64,000 bases of DNA from Kitasatospora sp. Root107. Lineage in GTDB: Bacteria > Actinomycetota > Actinomycetes > Streptomycetales > Streptomycetaceae. The position numbers were made by a program, and so were the translations under genes. Numbering within the stretch: the stretch's first letter is position 1; every line of letters begins with the position of its first letter. Below the pieces are notes generated by a model. It was not told where the DNA came from. It did not search any database and saw only the letters and a program-made list of their open reading frames with translations. The stretch is taken from contig NZ_LMCT01000001.1 in assembly GCF_001424875.1 (NCBI RefSeq), positions 700,116-764,115 on the forward strand, in the 5' to 3' direction. This document shows, piece by piece, positions 51,704-59,711 of this stretch.

Positions 51704-52010
51704 CCCGTCCGCCTAAGTCTCGGTGCTCACCTGTCCGTAGGGCTCAAGTGTCCAACACCAAGGGCCACCGGTCTGTTCCTCCGGATGAGCGGCGCGATCG
51801 ATCCCCCGGTGCAACAGGGGGGTAATCGGGCCGCTGTTCCGTCAGACTGATGGCTCACGTCCGCACGCCGGTGTGCGGACCCGACCGCACCGCTCCGCGC
51901 CGACATGCGGAACCGGATGTTCCGCTTCCTCGAACATCACCCCGTTTGCGCACTTCTGACGCCTTGCGCCTAGCATCGTTCAGTCCCTACCCCGCACATC
52001 GGAGATTTCC
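51704..52010. other. divergent intergenic region between csoR and the phosphate accessory gene
   Basis: A 307-bp gap holding a candidate G/C-run metal-repressor operator (51801-51826), a perfect 8-bp stem GTCCGCAC/GTGCGGAC at 51859-51880, and TAGCAT about 40 bp before the DUF47 start as a possible -10 box. Confidence 0.45.
51801..51826. promoter_or_regulatory. candidate CsoR-type operator
   Basis: ATCCCCC, a 10-bp spacer and GGGGGTAAT resemble the C-run/G-run dyad bound by CsoR proteins (TACCCC...GGGGTA). It lies about 100 bp upstream of csoR, so autoregulation is possible. The spacer is longer than in known sites. Confidence 0.35.
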
Positions 52011-52631
52011 GTGCGTTTTAGCCTGACCCCGAAGGAGACGAGCTTCTACGACATGTTCGCCGCAGCCGCGGAGAACCTGGTCGTGGGATCGAAGCTCCTG
52101 CTGGAACTGCTGGGTTCAGACGTGTCGGCCCGCGCGGAGATCGTCGAGCGCATGCGCGCCGCCGAGCACGCCGGGGACGACACCACCCATGCGGTGTTCC
52201 ACCAGCTCAACTCCTCCTTCATCACGCCCTTCGACCGCGAGGACATCTACAGCCTCGCCTCGTCGCTGGACGACATCATGGACTTCATGGAGGAGGCGGT
52301 CGACCTGGTCGTCCTCTACGACATCCAGACCCTGCCCAAGGGTGTCGAGCAGCAGATCGAGGTGCTCGCCCGGGCCGCCGAGCTGACCGCCGAGGCGATG
52401 CCGAAGCTGCGCACCATGACCAAGCTCACCGAGTACTGGATCGAGATCAACCGGCTGGAGAACCAGGCCGACCAGATCCACCGCAAGCTGCTCGCGCACC
52501 TGTTCAGCGGCCAGTACGAGGCGATCGAGGTCCTGAAGCTCAAGCAGGTCGTGGACGTCCTCGAAGAGGCCGCCGACGCGTTCGAGCACGTGGCCAACAC
52601 GGTGGAGACCATCGCCGTCAAGGAGTCCTGA
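52011..52631 (+). CDS. DUF47 phosphate-transport accessory protein
   Basis: A 206-residue helical protein of the PhoU-like DUF47 family, which partners Pit transporters. Blocks are MRFSLTPKETSFYDMFAAAAEN, HQLNSSFITPFDREDIYSLASSLDDIMDFMEEA and LKQVVDVLEEAADAFEHVANTVE, including the E/D clusters that bind metal in PhoU. It starts 5 bp before the pit gene by stop-to-start spacing, so they form an operon. Confidence 0.92.
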   Translation: MRFSLTPKETSFYDMFAAAAENLVVGSKLLLELLGSDVSARAEIVERMRAAEHAGDDTTHAVFHQLNSSFITPFDREDIYSLASSLDDIMDFMEEAVDLVVLYDIQTLPKGVEQQIEVLARAAELTAEAMPKLRTMTKLTEYWIEINRLENQADQIHRKLLAHLFSGQYEAIEVLKLKQVVDVLEEAADAFEHVANTVETIAVKES

Positions 52632-52636
52632 CCAGC

Positions 52637-53632
52637 GTGGATACGGCAGCACTCATCGCCGTCCTCGGGGTGGCGTTCTTCTTCACGTACACCAACGGCT
52701 TCCACGACTCGGCGAACGCCATCGCCACCTCGGTCTCCACCCGGGCCCTCACCCCGCGCGCCGCGCTGGCGATGGCCGCGGTGATGAACCTGGCCGGCGC
52801 CTTCCTCGGCACCGGGGTCGCGAAGACCGTGTCCGAGGGGCTGATCGCCACCCCGACGGGCAATCAGGGGATGGGCATCCTGTTCGCCGCGCTGGTCGGC
52901 GCGATCACCTGGAACCTGGTCACCTGGTACTTCGGGCTGCCCTCGTCCTCCTCGCACGCGCTGTTCGGCGGCATGGTGGGCGCGGCGCTGGCCGGTGGCA
53001 CCGAGGTGATCTGGTCCGGCGTGGTGGACAAGATCATCATCCCGATGTTCCTCTCCCCGGTGGTCGGCCTGCTGGCCGGCTTCATGGTGATGCTGGCCAT
53101 CCTGTGGATCTTCCGGAAGGCCAACCCGCACCGGGCCAAGCGCAACTTCCGGGTCGCGCAGACCGCTTCGGCCGCCGCGATGGCGCTGGCGCACGGTCTC
53201 CAGGACGCCCAGAAGACCATGGGCATCGTGGTGATGGCGCTCACCATCTCGGGTCACCAGAGCGGTGGCGACATCCCGGTCTGGGTGAAGATCTCCTGCG
53301 CCACGGCCCTCTCGCTGGGCACCTACGCGGGTGGCTGGCGGATCATGCGGACCCTCGGCCGCAAGATCATCGAGCTGGACCCGCCGCAGGGCTTCGCGGC
53401 CGAGACCACCGCCGCGACGATCATGTACATCACGTCGTTCGTCTTCAAGGCGCCGATCTCCACCACCCACGTGATCACCTCGGCGATCATGGGCGTGGGG
53501 GCCACCAAGCGGATCCGCGCGGTCCGTTGGGGCGTGGCCAAGAACATCGTGTTGGGCTGGTTCATCACCATGCCGGCCGCCGCCGCGGTCGCCGCGCTGA
53601 TGTACTGGCTGGTGTACCTGATCTTCGGCTGA
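52637..53632 (+). CDS. pit: low-affinity inorganic phosphate transporter (Pit)
   Basis: A 331-residue polytopic transporter. Both halves carry the Pit signature: TNGFHDSANAIATSVSTRAL at the N-terminus and AHGLQDAQKTMGIVVMAL in the middle, with the AISTTHV-like SSSSHALFGG and PISTTHVITSAIMGVG loops. It imports metal phosphate using the proton gradient. The start is GTG at 52637. It is followed by a strong hairpin and convergent pstB. Confidence 0.95.
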   Translation: MDTAALIAVLGVAFFFTYTNGFHDSANAIATSVSTRALTPRAALAMAAVMNLAGAFLGTGVAKTVSEGLIATPTGNQGMGILFAALVGAITWNLVTWYFGLPSSSSHALFGGMVGAALAGGTEVIWSGVVDKIIIPMFLSPVVGLLAGFMVMLAILWIFRKANPHRAKRNFRVAQTASAAAMALAHGLQDAQKTMGIVVMALTISGHQSGGDIPVWVKISCATALSLGTYAGGWRIMRTLGRKIIELDPPQGFAAETTAATIMYITSFVFKAPISTTHVITSAIMGVGATKRIRAVRWGVAKNIVLGWFITMPAAAAVAALMYWLVYLIFG

Positions 53633-53650
53633 CCGTCCGTCGGCAACGAC

Positions 53651-53685
53651 GAAGGCCCGCCCCCACATCACGGGGGCGGGCCTTC
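53651..53685. terminator. bidirectional hairpin between pit and pstB
   Basis: A perfect 14-bp stem (53651-53664 with 53672-53685, arm GAAGGCCCGCCCCC) with a 7-base loop, between the convergent phosphate operons. Confidence 0.88.
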
Positions 53686-53729
53686 TCCGACTTCGCGGCG
53701 GCACCGCCATGCAGCGCCGCGAAGCAGGC

Positions 53730-54506
53730 TTAGCCGAAGCGGCCCGAGATGTAGTCCTCGGTGGCCTGGACGGACGGGTTGGAGAAGATCCGCTGGGTGT
53801 CGTCGAGCTCGACGAGCTTGCCCGGCTGACCGACCCCGGCGAGGTTGAAGAAGGCGGTGCGGTCGGAGACCCGGGCCGCCTGCTGCATGTTGTGGGTCAC
53901 GATCACGATGGTGAACTGCGACTTGAGCTCACCGATCAGGTCCTCGATGGCGAGGGTGGAGATCGGGTCCAGGGCCGAGCAGGGCTCGTCCATCAGCAGC
54001 ACCTGCGGCTCGACCGCGATCGCGCGGGCGATGCAGAGCCGCTGCTGCTGACCACCCGACAGACCGGAGCCGGGCTTGTTCAGGCGGTCCTTGACCTCGT
54101 TCCAGAGGTTGGCGCCCTGGAGCGACTTCTCCACCACGCCGTCCAGCACGGACTTCTTCTTCACGCCGGCCAGCTTGAGCCCGGCCGCCACGTTGTCGTA
54201 GATCGACATGGTGGGGAAGGGGTTCGGGCGCTGGAAGACCATCCCGACGGTGCGGCGGACGGCGACCGGGTCGACCGCCGAGGCGTACAGGTTCTCGTCG
54301 TCGAGCAGCACCTTGCCCTCGACCCGGGCGCCCGGGATCACCTCGTGCATCCGGTTGAGCGTGCGCAGGAAGGTGGACTTGCCGCAGCCGGACGGGCCGA
54401 TGAAGGCCGTCACCGAGCGGGGCTCGACGGTCATCGAGATGTCCTCGATGGCCTTGGTGGTGCCGTAGTAGGCGGACAGTCCGCTGACGTCGATGCGCTT
54501 GGCCAT
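53730..54506 (-). CDS. pstB: phosphate ABC transporter ATP-binding protein
   Basis: A 258-residue ABC ATPase of the PstB type. Walker A is GPSGCGKST, the signature is [15 protein letters not shown], Walker B is [12 protein letters not shown], and the switch is [14 protein letters not shown]. The PstB-specific [17 protein letters not shown] block is also present. It is last in pstSCAB, 42 bp after pstA. Confidence 0.96.
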   Translation of the reverse strand: MAKRIDVSGLSAYYGTTKAIEDISMTVEPRSVTAFIGPSGCGKSTFLRTLNRMHEVIPGARVEGKVLLDDENLYASAVDPVAVRRTVGMVFQRPNPFPTMSIYDNVAAGLKLAGVKKKSVLDGVVEKSLQGANLWNEVKDRLNKPGSGLSGGQQQRLCIARAIAVEPQVLLMDEPCSALDPISTLAIEDLIGELKSQFTIVIVTHNMQQAARVSDRTAFFNLAGVGQPGKLVELDDTQRIFSNPSVQATEDYISGRFG

Positions 54507-54548
54507 GATCGTTCGTCTCTCTCGTCTTCTGCTGCGTCAGTCGGTCTG

Positions 54549-55619
54549 TCAGTGCCCGGACTTGGGCGAGCGCCAGCGGGCGATGCCACGAGCGACCAGG
54601 TTGAGCGCCATCACGAAGGCGATCAGCACCAGTGCGGCGCCCCAGGCCCGGGCGTACCCGAAGTCGTTGTTGGTCTGGTACTGCTGCCAGATGTAGAGCG
54701 GCAACGACTGCTGCGGGCCCTCGAACGGGTTCTCGTTGATGATGTCGGACCCGAAGACCAGCATCATCACCGGCGCGGTCTCACCCGTGATGCGGGCCAC
54801 GGCCAGCATCACACCGGTGGTGATTCCGCCGATCGCGGTCGGGAGGACGACCCGCAGGATGGTCTTCCACTTCGGCACACCGAGGGCGTAGGAGGCTTCG
54901 CGCAGCTCGTTGGGGACGAGCTTGAGCATCTCCTCGGTGGAGCGGACCACCACCGGCACCATCAGGATCGCCAGCGCGAGGCTGCCGGCGAAGCCCGAGT
55001 ACTGGAAGCCGAAGAGCAGGATCCAGAGCGAGAGAATGAACAGACCGGCGACGATCGACGGGATACCCGTCATGACGTCGACGAAGAAGGTGACCGCCTT
55101 GGCGAGCCGGCCACGGCCGTACTCCACCAGGTAGACGGCGGTCAGCAGACCGATCGGGGCTGCCATCGCGGTGGCCAGCGCGACCTGCATCAGGGTGCCG
55201 AGCAGCGCGTGGTAGACACCACCACCCGCCTCGGTCTGCAGCACGCCCTTCATGGAGTGGTTCAGGAAGCGGGCGTCGACCACGCTCGCGCCCTGCTGGA
55301 CGGTGTAGAAGACCAGCGCGGCCAGCGGGATGACCGCCAGCACGAAGGCCAGCCAGACCACCGAGGTGGCGAGCCGGTCCTTGGCCTGCCGGCGGCCCTC
55401 GACCTTGGCGGAGAGCCCGTAGGTGAGGCCGACGAAGGCCAGTCCGGCCAGCAGACCCCACTGGATCTTGCTGTCGAGACTGCCGAGCAGGCCGATCGCG
55501 ACACCGATCACGATCGACAGCACGGCGATCCCGGCCGGGGCCCAGCTCGGCAGCCGATTGGTCGTCAGACCCCGGCGGAGCTGCGGCGCGACGGCAACCG
55601 AGTCGGTAGCGGTACTCAT
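54549..55619 (-). CDS. pstA: phosphate ABC transporter permease PstA
   Basis: A 356-residue permease with an N-terminal pair of helices before the core, then six core helices. The EAA-type loop is EEMLKLVPNELREASYALGVPKWKTILRVVLP. Its ATG overlaps the pstC stop by one base (TGATG), indicating coupled translation. Confidence 0.95.
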   Translation of the reverse strand: MSTATDSVAVAPQLRRGLTTNRLPSWAPAGIAVLSIVIGVAIGLLGSLDSKIQWGLLAGLAFVGLTYGLSAKVEGRRQAKDRLATSVVWLAFVLAVIPLAALVFYTVQQGASVVDARFLNHSMKGVLQTEAGGGVYHALLGTLMQVALATAMAAPIGLLTAVYLVEYGRGRLAKAVTFFVDVMTGIPSIVAGLFILSLWILLFGFQYSGFAGSLALAILMVPVVVRSTEEMLKLVPNELREASYALGVPKWKTILRVVLPTAIGGITTGVMLAVARITGETAPVMMLVFGSDIINENPFEGPQQSLPLYIWQQYQTNNDFGYARAWGAALVLIAFVMALNLVARGIARWRSPKSGH

Positions 55620-56599
55620 CAGTTGGCCCCCGAGTATTCCTTGCGGCGCGCGATGATCATCCGCGCGGCACCGTTCACCAGCAGGGTGATCACGAACAGG
55701 ACGAGACCGGAGGCCATCAGCGCGTTCCGGCCGTTCTCGCCGGCCTCGCCGAAGCGGAGCGCGATGTTCTGCGCGAAGGTGCCGCCACCCGGGTCCATCA
55801 GGTGCAGCGAGAGCACCGGGCTGGAGGAGAGCACGGTGGCGACCGCGATGGTCTCACCGAGCGCCCGGCCGAGGCCGAGCATCGAGGCGGAGATCACGCC
55901 CGGGCGGCCGAACGGCAGCACCGCGGTGCGGATCATCTCCCAGCGGGTCGCCCCCAGGGCGAGCGCCGCCTCCTCGTGCATCCGCGGCGCCTGCTTGAAG
56001 ACCTCGCGGGAGACGGCGGTGATGATCGGAAGAATCATGATGGCCAGCACGATCCCGACGGTGAACAGGGATCGCGGGGCGGCCCCGGTCTTGGTCGAGT
56101 CGAAGATGTACGTCCAGCCGAGGTACTCGTCCATCCAGCTGGTCAGACCGCTCATGTGCGGGACCAGGAAGAGCGCGCCCCAGAGGCCGTAGACGATGCT
56201 GGGCACGGCCGCCAGCAGGTCCACCAGGTAGGCGAACGGCTGGGCAATCCTGCGCGGGGCGTAGTGCGAGATGAACAGCGCCACGCCGACGGCGACCGGT
56301 ACCGCGATGACCATCGCGATGATCGAGCTGGCGATCGTGCCGAAGACCAGCACCGCGATGCCGAAGGTCGGCACCGGTGCGTCCGGCAGCCACTCGAAGG
56401 TGGTGAAGAAGTTGCCCTCGTTGTGCCCGAAGGAGAGGAACGAACGGTACGTCAGGAACCCCGCGATGGCGGCCATGATGACCAGCAGCAGGACGCCCGA
56501 ACCGCGGGAGAGGTTGAAGAAGATGCTGTCGCCACGCCGGCTGTCCGATCGGCCCCGGCGGGCCCTGCCACCGGAGGCGACAGGGGGTGATGAAGTCAT
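55619..56599 (-). CDS. pstC: phosphate ABC transporter permease PstC
   Basis: A 326-residue permease. A basic, Arg-rich cytoplasmic lead of about 35 residues precedes six helices. The EAA loop reads REVFKQAPRMHEEAALALGATRWEMIRTAVLP. The ATG complementary to 56597-56599 is chosen; the frame runs to 56647 without a better start. It lies between pstS and pstA. Confidence 0.95.
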   Translation of the reverse strand: MTSSPPVASGGRARRGRSDSRRGDSIFFNLSRGSGVLLLVIMAAIAGFLTYRSFLSFGHNEGNFFTTFEWLPDAPVPTFGIAVLVFGTIASSIIAMVIAVPVAVGVALFISHYAPRRIAQPFAYLVDLLAAVPSIVYGLWGALFLVPHMSGLTSWMDEYLGWTYIFDSTKTGAAPRSLFTVGIVLAIMILPIITAVSREVFKQAPRMHEEAALALGATRWEMIRTAVLPFGRPGVISASMLGLGRALGETIAVATVLSSSPVLSLHLMDPGGGTFAQNIALRFGEAGENGRNALMASGLVLFVITLLVNGAARMIIARRKEYSGAN

Positions 56600-56735
56600 G
56601 GTCTCTACTCCGGTCTGGTGGTGCTGCCCCGCGGAGGGCGGCACCATGGCGGCGGTGCCCCGGACTTGTGATGGTGCCCGGCCGGGCAGCCCCGCCCCCC
56701 TCTTCGAGGGCCGCCCGGCCGGTGGTTCAGTCAGA

Positions 56736-57857
56736 TCAGGCGAGCGCGGTGACCGCGGTCTTCACCTTCTCGCTCAGCTCCTTGGGGAGCGGCACGTAGC
56801 CCTTGGTGCCGATGGCCTGCTGGCCCGCGTCGCTGACCGCGTAGGTCAGGAAGGACTTCAGGGTGTCGAGCGTCTCGGCCTTGTTGCCCTTGTCGCAGAC
56901 GATCTCGTACGTGACCAGGACGAGGGGGTAGGAGCCCTCCTCCTTGGTCGCGTAGTCCAGGGTCAGCGCCAGGTCGCTGCCGGTGCCCGCGATCTTCGCC
57001 TTGGCGAAGGTGGCCGCGGCGTTGGCGGCGGTGGCCTCGACCGGCTTGCTGGCGCCGGTCGCGATCGCGGCCGACTTCAGGTTGTTGGTCTGGGCGAAGG
57101 AGAGCTCGGCGTAGCTGATCGAGTTCGGGACCTGCTTCACCTGGGCCGAGACGCCGGCGCTCTGGGCCGCCGACTGGCCGCCCTTGCCCGCCCAGGTCTT
57201 GCTGGCCTTGTACGGCCACGCGCCACCGGAGGTCTTCTCCAGGTACTTGGTCAGGTTCTCCGTGGTGCCGGAGTCGTCCGAGCGGTGGACCGCCTGGATC
57301 TCGGCGTCGGGCAGCTTGGCGGTCGGGTTCAGCTTGGCGATCGCCGGGTCGTTCCACTTGACGATCTTCGAGTCGAAGATCCCCGCGATGGCCGGGCCGT
57401 CCAGGACGAGGTTGTCCACGCCGTCCACGTTGTAGATGACCGAGATCAGACCGGCGACCAGCGGCAGGTTGATGCCCTGGCCGGTCTTGCAGATCTCCTT
57501 GGAGGCGGTGACATCCGCCTCCTTGAGCGCCGAGTCGGAGCCCGCGAAGGCGACCTTGCCCTGGTTGAACTGCTGGACACCGGCGCCCGAACCGCCACCG
57601 GAGTAGGTGATCGTCGAACCGGCGCAGGCGTTGCCGAAGGCAACCTTCCAGGTGTCGATCGCGTTGCCCTGCGCGGTGGAACCGGCGCCGAGCAGCTGAC
57701 CGGCCTTGCCACAGGCGATGGCGGCGGCCGACGGGGCGCCGGACGCCTTCGGGTCGGCGTTGTCGTCCGAGCCGCAGGCCGCGAGCGACAGCGAGCCAAC
57801 GAGCGCCATGGCACCGATCGCGAGGGCCTTGGAGCGGCCGTTCCGCTGGAGCTTCAC
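56736..57857 (-). CDS. pstS: phosphate-binding lipoprotein PstS
   Basis: A 373-residue lipoprotein. The signal ends MALVGSLSLAACGSDDN with the lipobox Cys near residue 26. The phosphate-binding loops are visible: GAGSTAQGNAIDTW, YSGGGSGAGVQQF and RSDDSGTTENLTKYL, with Ser/Thr/Arg/Asp ligands. It captures phosphate outside the membrane for PstCAB and heads the operon behind a PHO box. Confidence 0.96.
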   Translation of the reverse strand: MKLQRNGRSKALAIGAMALVGSLSLAACGSDDNADPKASGAPSAAAIACGKAGQLLGAGSTAQGNAIDTWKVAFGNACAGSTITYSGGGSGAGVQQFNQGKVAFAGSDSALKEADVTASKEICKTGQGINLPLVAGLISVIYNVDGVDNLVLDGPAIAGIFDSKIVKWNDPAIAKLNPTAKLPDAEIQAVHRSDDSGTTENLTKYLEKTSGGAWPYKASKTWAGKGGQSAAQSAGVSAQVKQVPNSISYAELSFAQTNNLKSAAIATGASKPVEATAANAAATFAKAKIAGTGSDLALTLDYATKEEGSYPLVLVTYEIVCDKGNKAETLDTLKSFLTYAVSDAGQQAIGTKGYVPLPKELSEKVKTAVTALA

Positions 57858-57998
57858 AGGGGTTCCCTTTCTGTGGCACCACCCGTTCTCTGCCTGATCC
57901 CGGAACGGGACGGCGGTACGGGTTCTGCTGTGGTCCGGGGCCCGTACGGCCCTCCGGTGTTACCGAAGTTAGGCCGGGTAGGTGACGCGTCAGGCGGT

Positions 57999-58020
57999 CA
58001 CAAATGAACGGAGAGTGAAC
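57999..58020 (-). promoter_or_regulatory. PHO box (PhoP operator) upstream of pstS
   Basis: On the minus strand two adjacent 11-bp units, GTTCACTCTCC and GTTCATTTGTG, match the streptomycete PHO-box direct repeat (GTTCACC-like). They lie about 140 bp upstream of pstS, so PhoP should activate the operon during phosphate limitation. A TAACTT box (complement of 57966-57971) could be the -10. Confidence 0.88.
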
Positions 58021-58103
58021 CTGTAGCGGATGGCGGGAAACACCGATCGGTAGTAACGGTTGCGTCACAGGCAGGGCGCGACGAGATCACTCGCCCCGAA
58101 CCG

Positions 58104-58592
58104 CTATGACTCCCCGTCACCGAGCGCCTGCAACAGGGCGTCCACCAGCTCCCGGTCCCGGTCGTGGGTCAGCCGGGCCTTCGCCTTCCGCGGCGACAGC
58201 CACTTCAGCCGGTCCACCTCCCGGTTGGGAGTGAACGAGCCGCCGGTCGGCACCGCCACCCAGTACCTGACCTCCTTGGCCCGCCCCTGGGCCAGGTAGT
58301 GCTGGGTCGGCAGCTCCACGCCGAGCACACAACTCAGCCCGGTCTCCTCCCTGACCTCCCGCAGCGCAGCCGCCCGCCAGCCCTCCCCCGGATCCAGCTT
58401 CCCCTTCGGCAGCGACCAGTCGTCGTACTTCGGCCGGTGGATCAGCGCGATCCGCGGCTTCTTCCGGCCCACCCCGTTCTTCTTCGGCGGCCCGGGCACC
58501 CAGAGCACCGCCCCCGCCGCCAGAATGGTCTGCCCGTGCCGGGTCGCCCGCCCTCGCGTCCCCCGGACCGGTGCGGTCAGCAGCTTGCCCAT
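58104..58592 (-). CDS. NUDIX hydrolase
   Basis: A 162-residue NUDIX protein. The NUDIX box is GKLDPGEGWRAAALREVREETGL, matching G-x5-E-x7-R-E-x2-E-E-x-G. An N-terminal extension (AGAVLWVPGPPKKNGVGRKKPRIALIHRPKYDDWSLPKG) and a late EVDRLKWLSPRKAKARL segment resemble MutT1-type diadenosine or oxidised-nucleotide hydrolases. Starts at 58625 (GTG) and 58601 are also possible; 58592 has the best spaced GGATGG. It overlaps the CHAD gene end. Confidence 0.88.
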   Translation of the reverse strand: MGKLLTAPVRGTRGRATRHGQTILAAGAVLWVPGPPKKNGVGRKKPRIALIHRPKYDDWSLPKGKLDPGEGWRAAALREVREETGLSCVLGVELPTQHYLAQGRAKEVRYWVAVPTGGSFTPNREVDRLKWLSPRKAKARLTHDRDRELVDALLQALGDGES

Positions 58593-59632
58593 ACGTGCCA
58601 TCCGTGATGCTGAAGAGTCGGCCACTGGTGGCCGAAGGCGTACCTCGCCGCCTCCACCTCCAGCCGCTGATCAGCATGCACCACACCGAGCACGTACGCC
58701 GTCGCCGGCGTGATCCGCGGCGTCCGTGCCGCCGTCGACACCGTCACCGCCGCGTCCGCCGCCTCCTGGTGACGGTCCAGCACCTGGTCGATCCCGTCCA
58801 GCTCCGGCAGCCCCACCCCGCACACCTCCAGCGCGTACCGGGCCCGCTTCGCCAGAATCCGCACCCGGTGCCACGGCGCGTCGTCCGCCGCCACCACCGC
58901 GTCGGCGTCCACCACCGTCCCCTGGGCCGGCACCGCCCCCAGCCGGTGCAGCCCCTCGCCCCCGTACGGCGCCCGGGCCGGCGGCAGCGTCTCCACCCCG
59001 GCAGCCAGCAGCCCGAGCGCCGTCGCCACCTGCGGCCGCAGCTCACCCACGCCCCCCGGCAGCACCGGCACCTCCCCGGCCAGCAGCGTCATCCGGTCGG
59101 CCAGCGCGTGCAGACGGGCCGACCGCAGCTCCTGCAGCAGCGCGGTGTGCGCCCTGGTCCTGGCCAGCGTCAGCTGACGCTCCATCAAGGCCCGGGCCTT
59201 CGGCGCACCGGTGTGCCCGGCCAGCATCCCGGGCTGGCCCGGATCGGTCTCGCTCAGCGAGTCCAGCGCCGCCAGCAGCCGGGCCGACCGCCGGACGTAG
59301 CCCGGCTCCTGCGCCAGCAACCCCGACAGCCAGCGCAGCTCCGTCCTGGTCTCCTGCGCCCAGACCGGCTCGAAGACGGTCGAGAAGGTGTGCAGCGCAC
59401 CGCCGATCCGCCGCACACAGCGCAGCAGTTCCCCCGTCCCGCCCGCCACGCCCCCGCCGCCGGGGGCGCCACCGGCGCTCGGCAGCGAACCTGTCCGGGA
59501 TCCGGCCTCCCCCACCGCCAGCGGCAACGCCCGCAGGAAGGCCCCCGCCCGGGCGTTCAGGTACCCCGCCAGCACCTCCCCGGCCAGGGCCGGGTGGTCG
59601 GTGCGCTCCGTCGTCGTCGGCAGATCGGTCAT
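58577..59632 (-). CDS. CHAD domain protein
   Basis: A 351-residue helical protein with the conserved-histidine CHAD fold: CVRRIGGALHTFSTVF, VRILAKRARYALEVCG and the Arg/Lys/His-rich helices that bind polyphosphate. An internal Gly/Ser/Pro-rich loop interrupts the first helix bundle. It lies downstream of ppk on the same strand with about 80 bp between, consistent with a polyphosphate function. Confidence 0.88.
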   Translation of the reverse strand: MTDLPTTTERTDHPALAGEVLAGYLNARAGAFLRALPLAVGEAGSRTGSLPSAGGAPGGGGVAGGTGELLRCVRRIGGALHTFSTVFEPVWAQETRTELRWLSGLLAQEPGYVRRSARLLAALDSLSETDPGQPGMLAGHTGAPKARALMERQLTLARTRAHTALLQELRSARLHALADRMTLLAGEVPVLPGGVGELRPQVATALGLLAAGVETLPPARAPYGGEGLHRLGAVPAQGTVVDADAVVAADDAPWHRVRILAKRARYALEVCGVGLPELDGIDQVLDRHQEAADAAVTVSTAARTPRITPATAYVLGVVHADQRLEVEAARYAFGHQWPTLQHHGWHVWASC

Positions 59633-59711
59633 GCTGATTCCTCGTCCCCCCGAGGGCTGTCCCCGCTGTGGTGGCGATGCCCCGGGGATGGTGACTGTCT
59701 CTCAGCTCCTG

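Noticed and set aside
53709..56192. An 827-codon plus-strand frame
   Set aside because: Antisense to pstB, pstA and pstC, all of which have complete family signatures.
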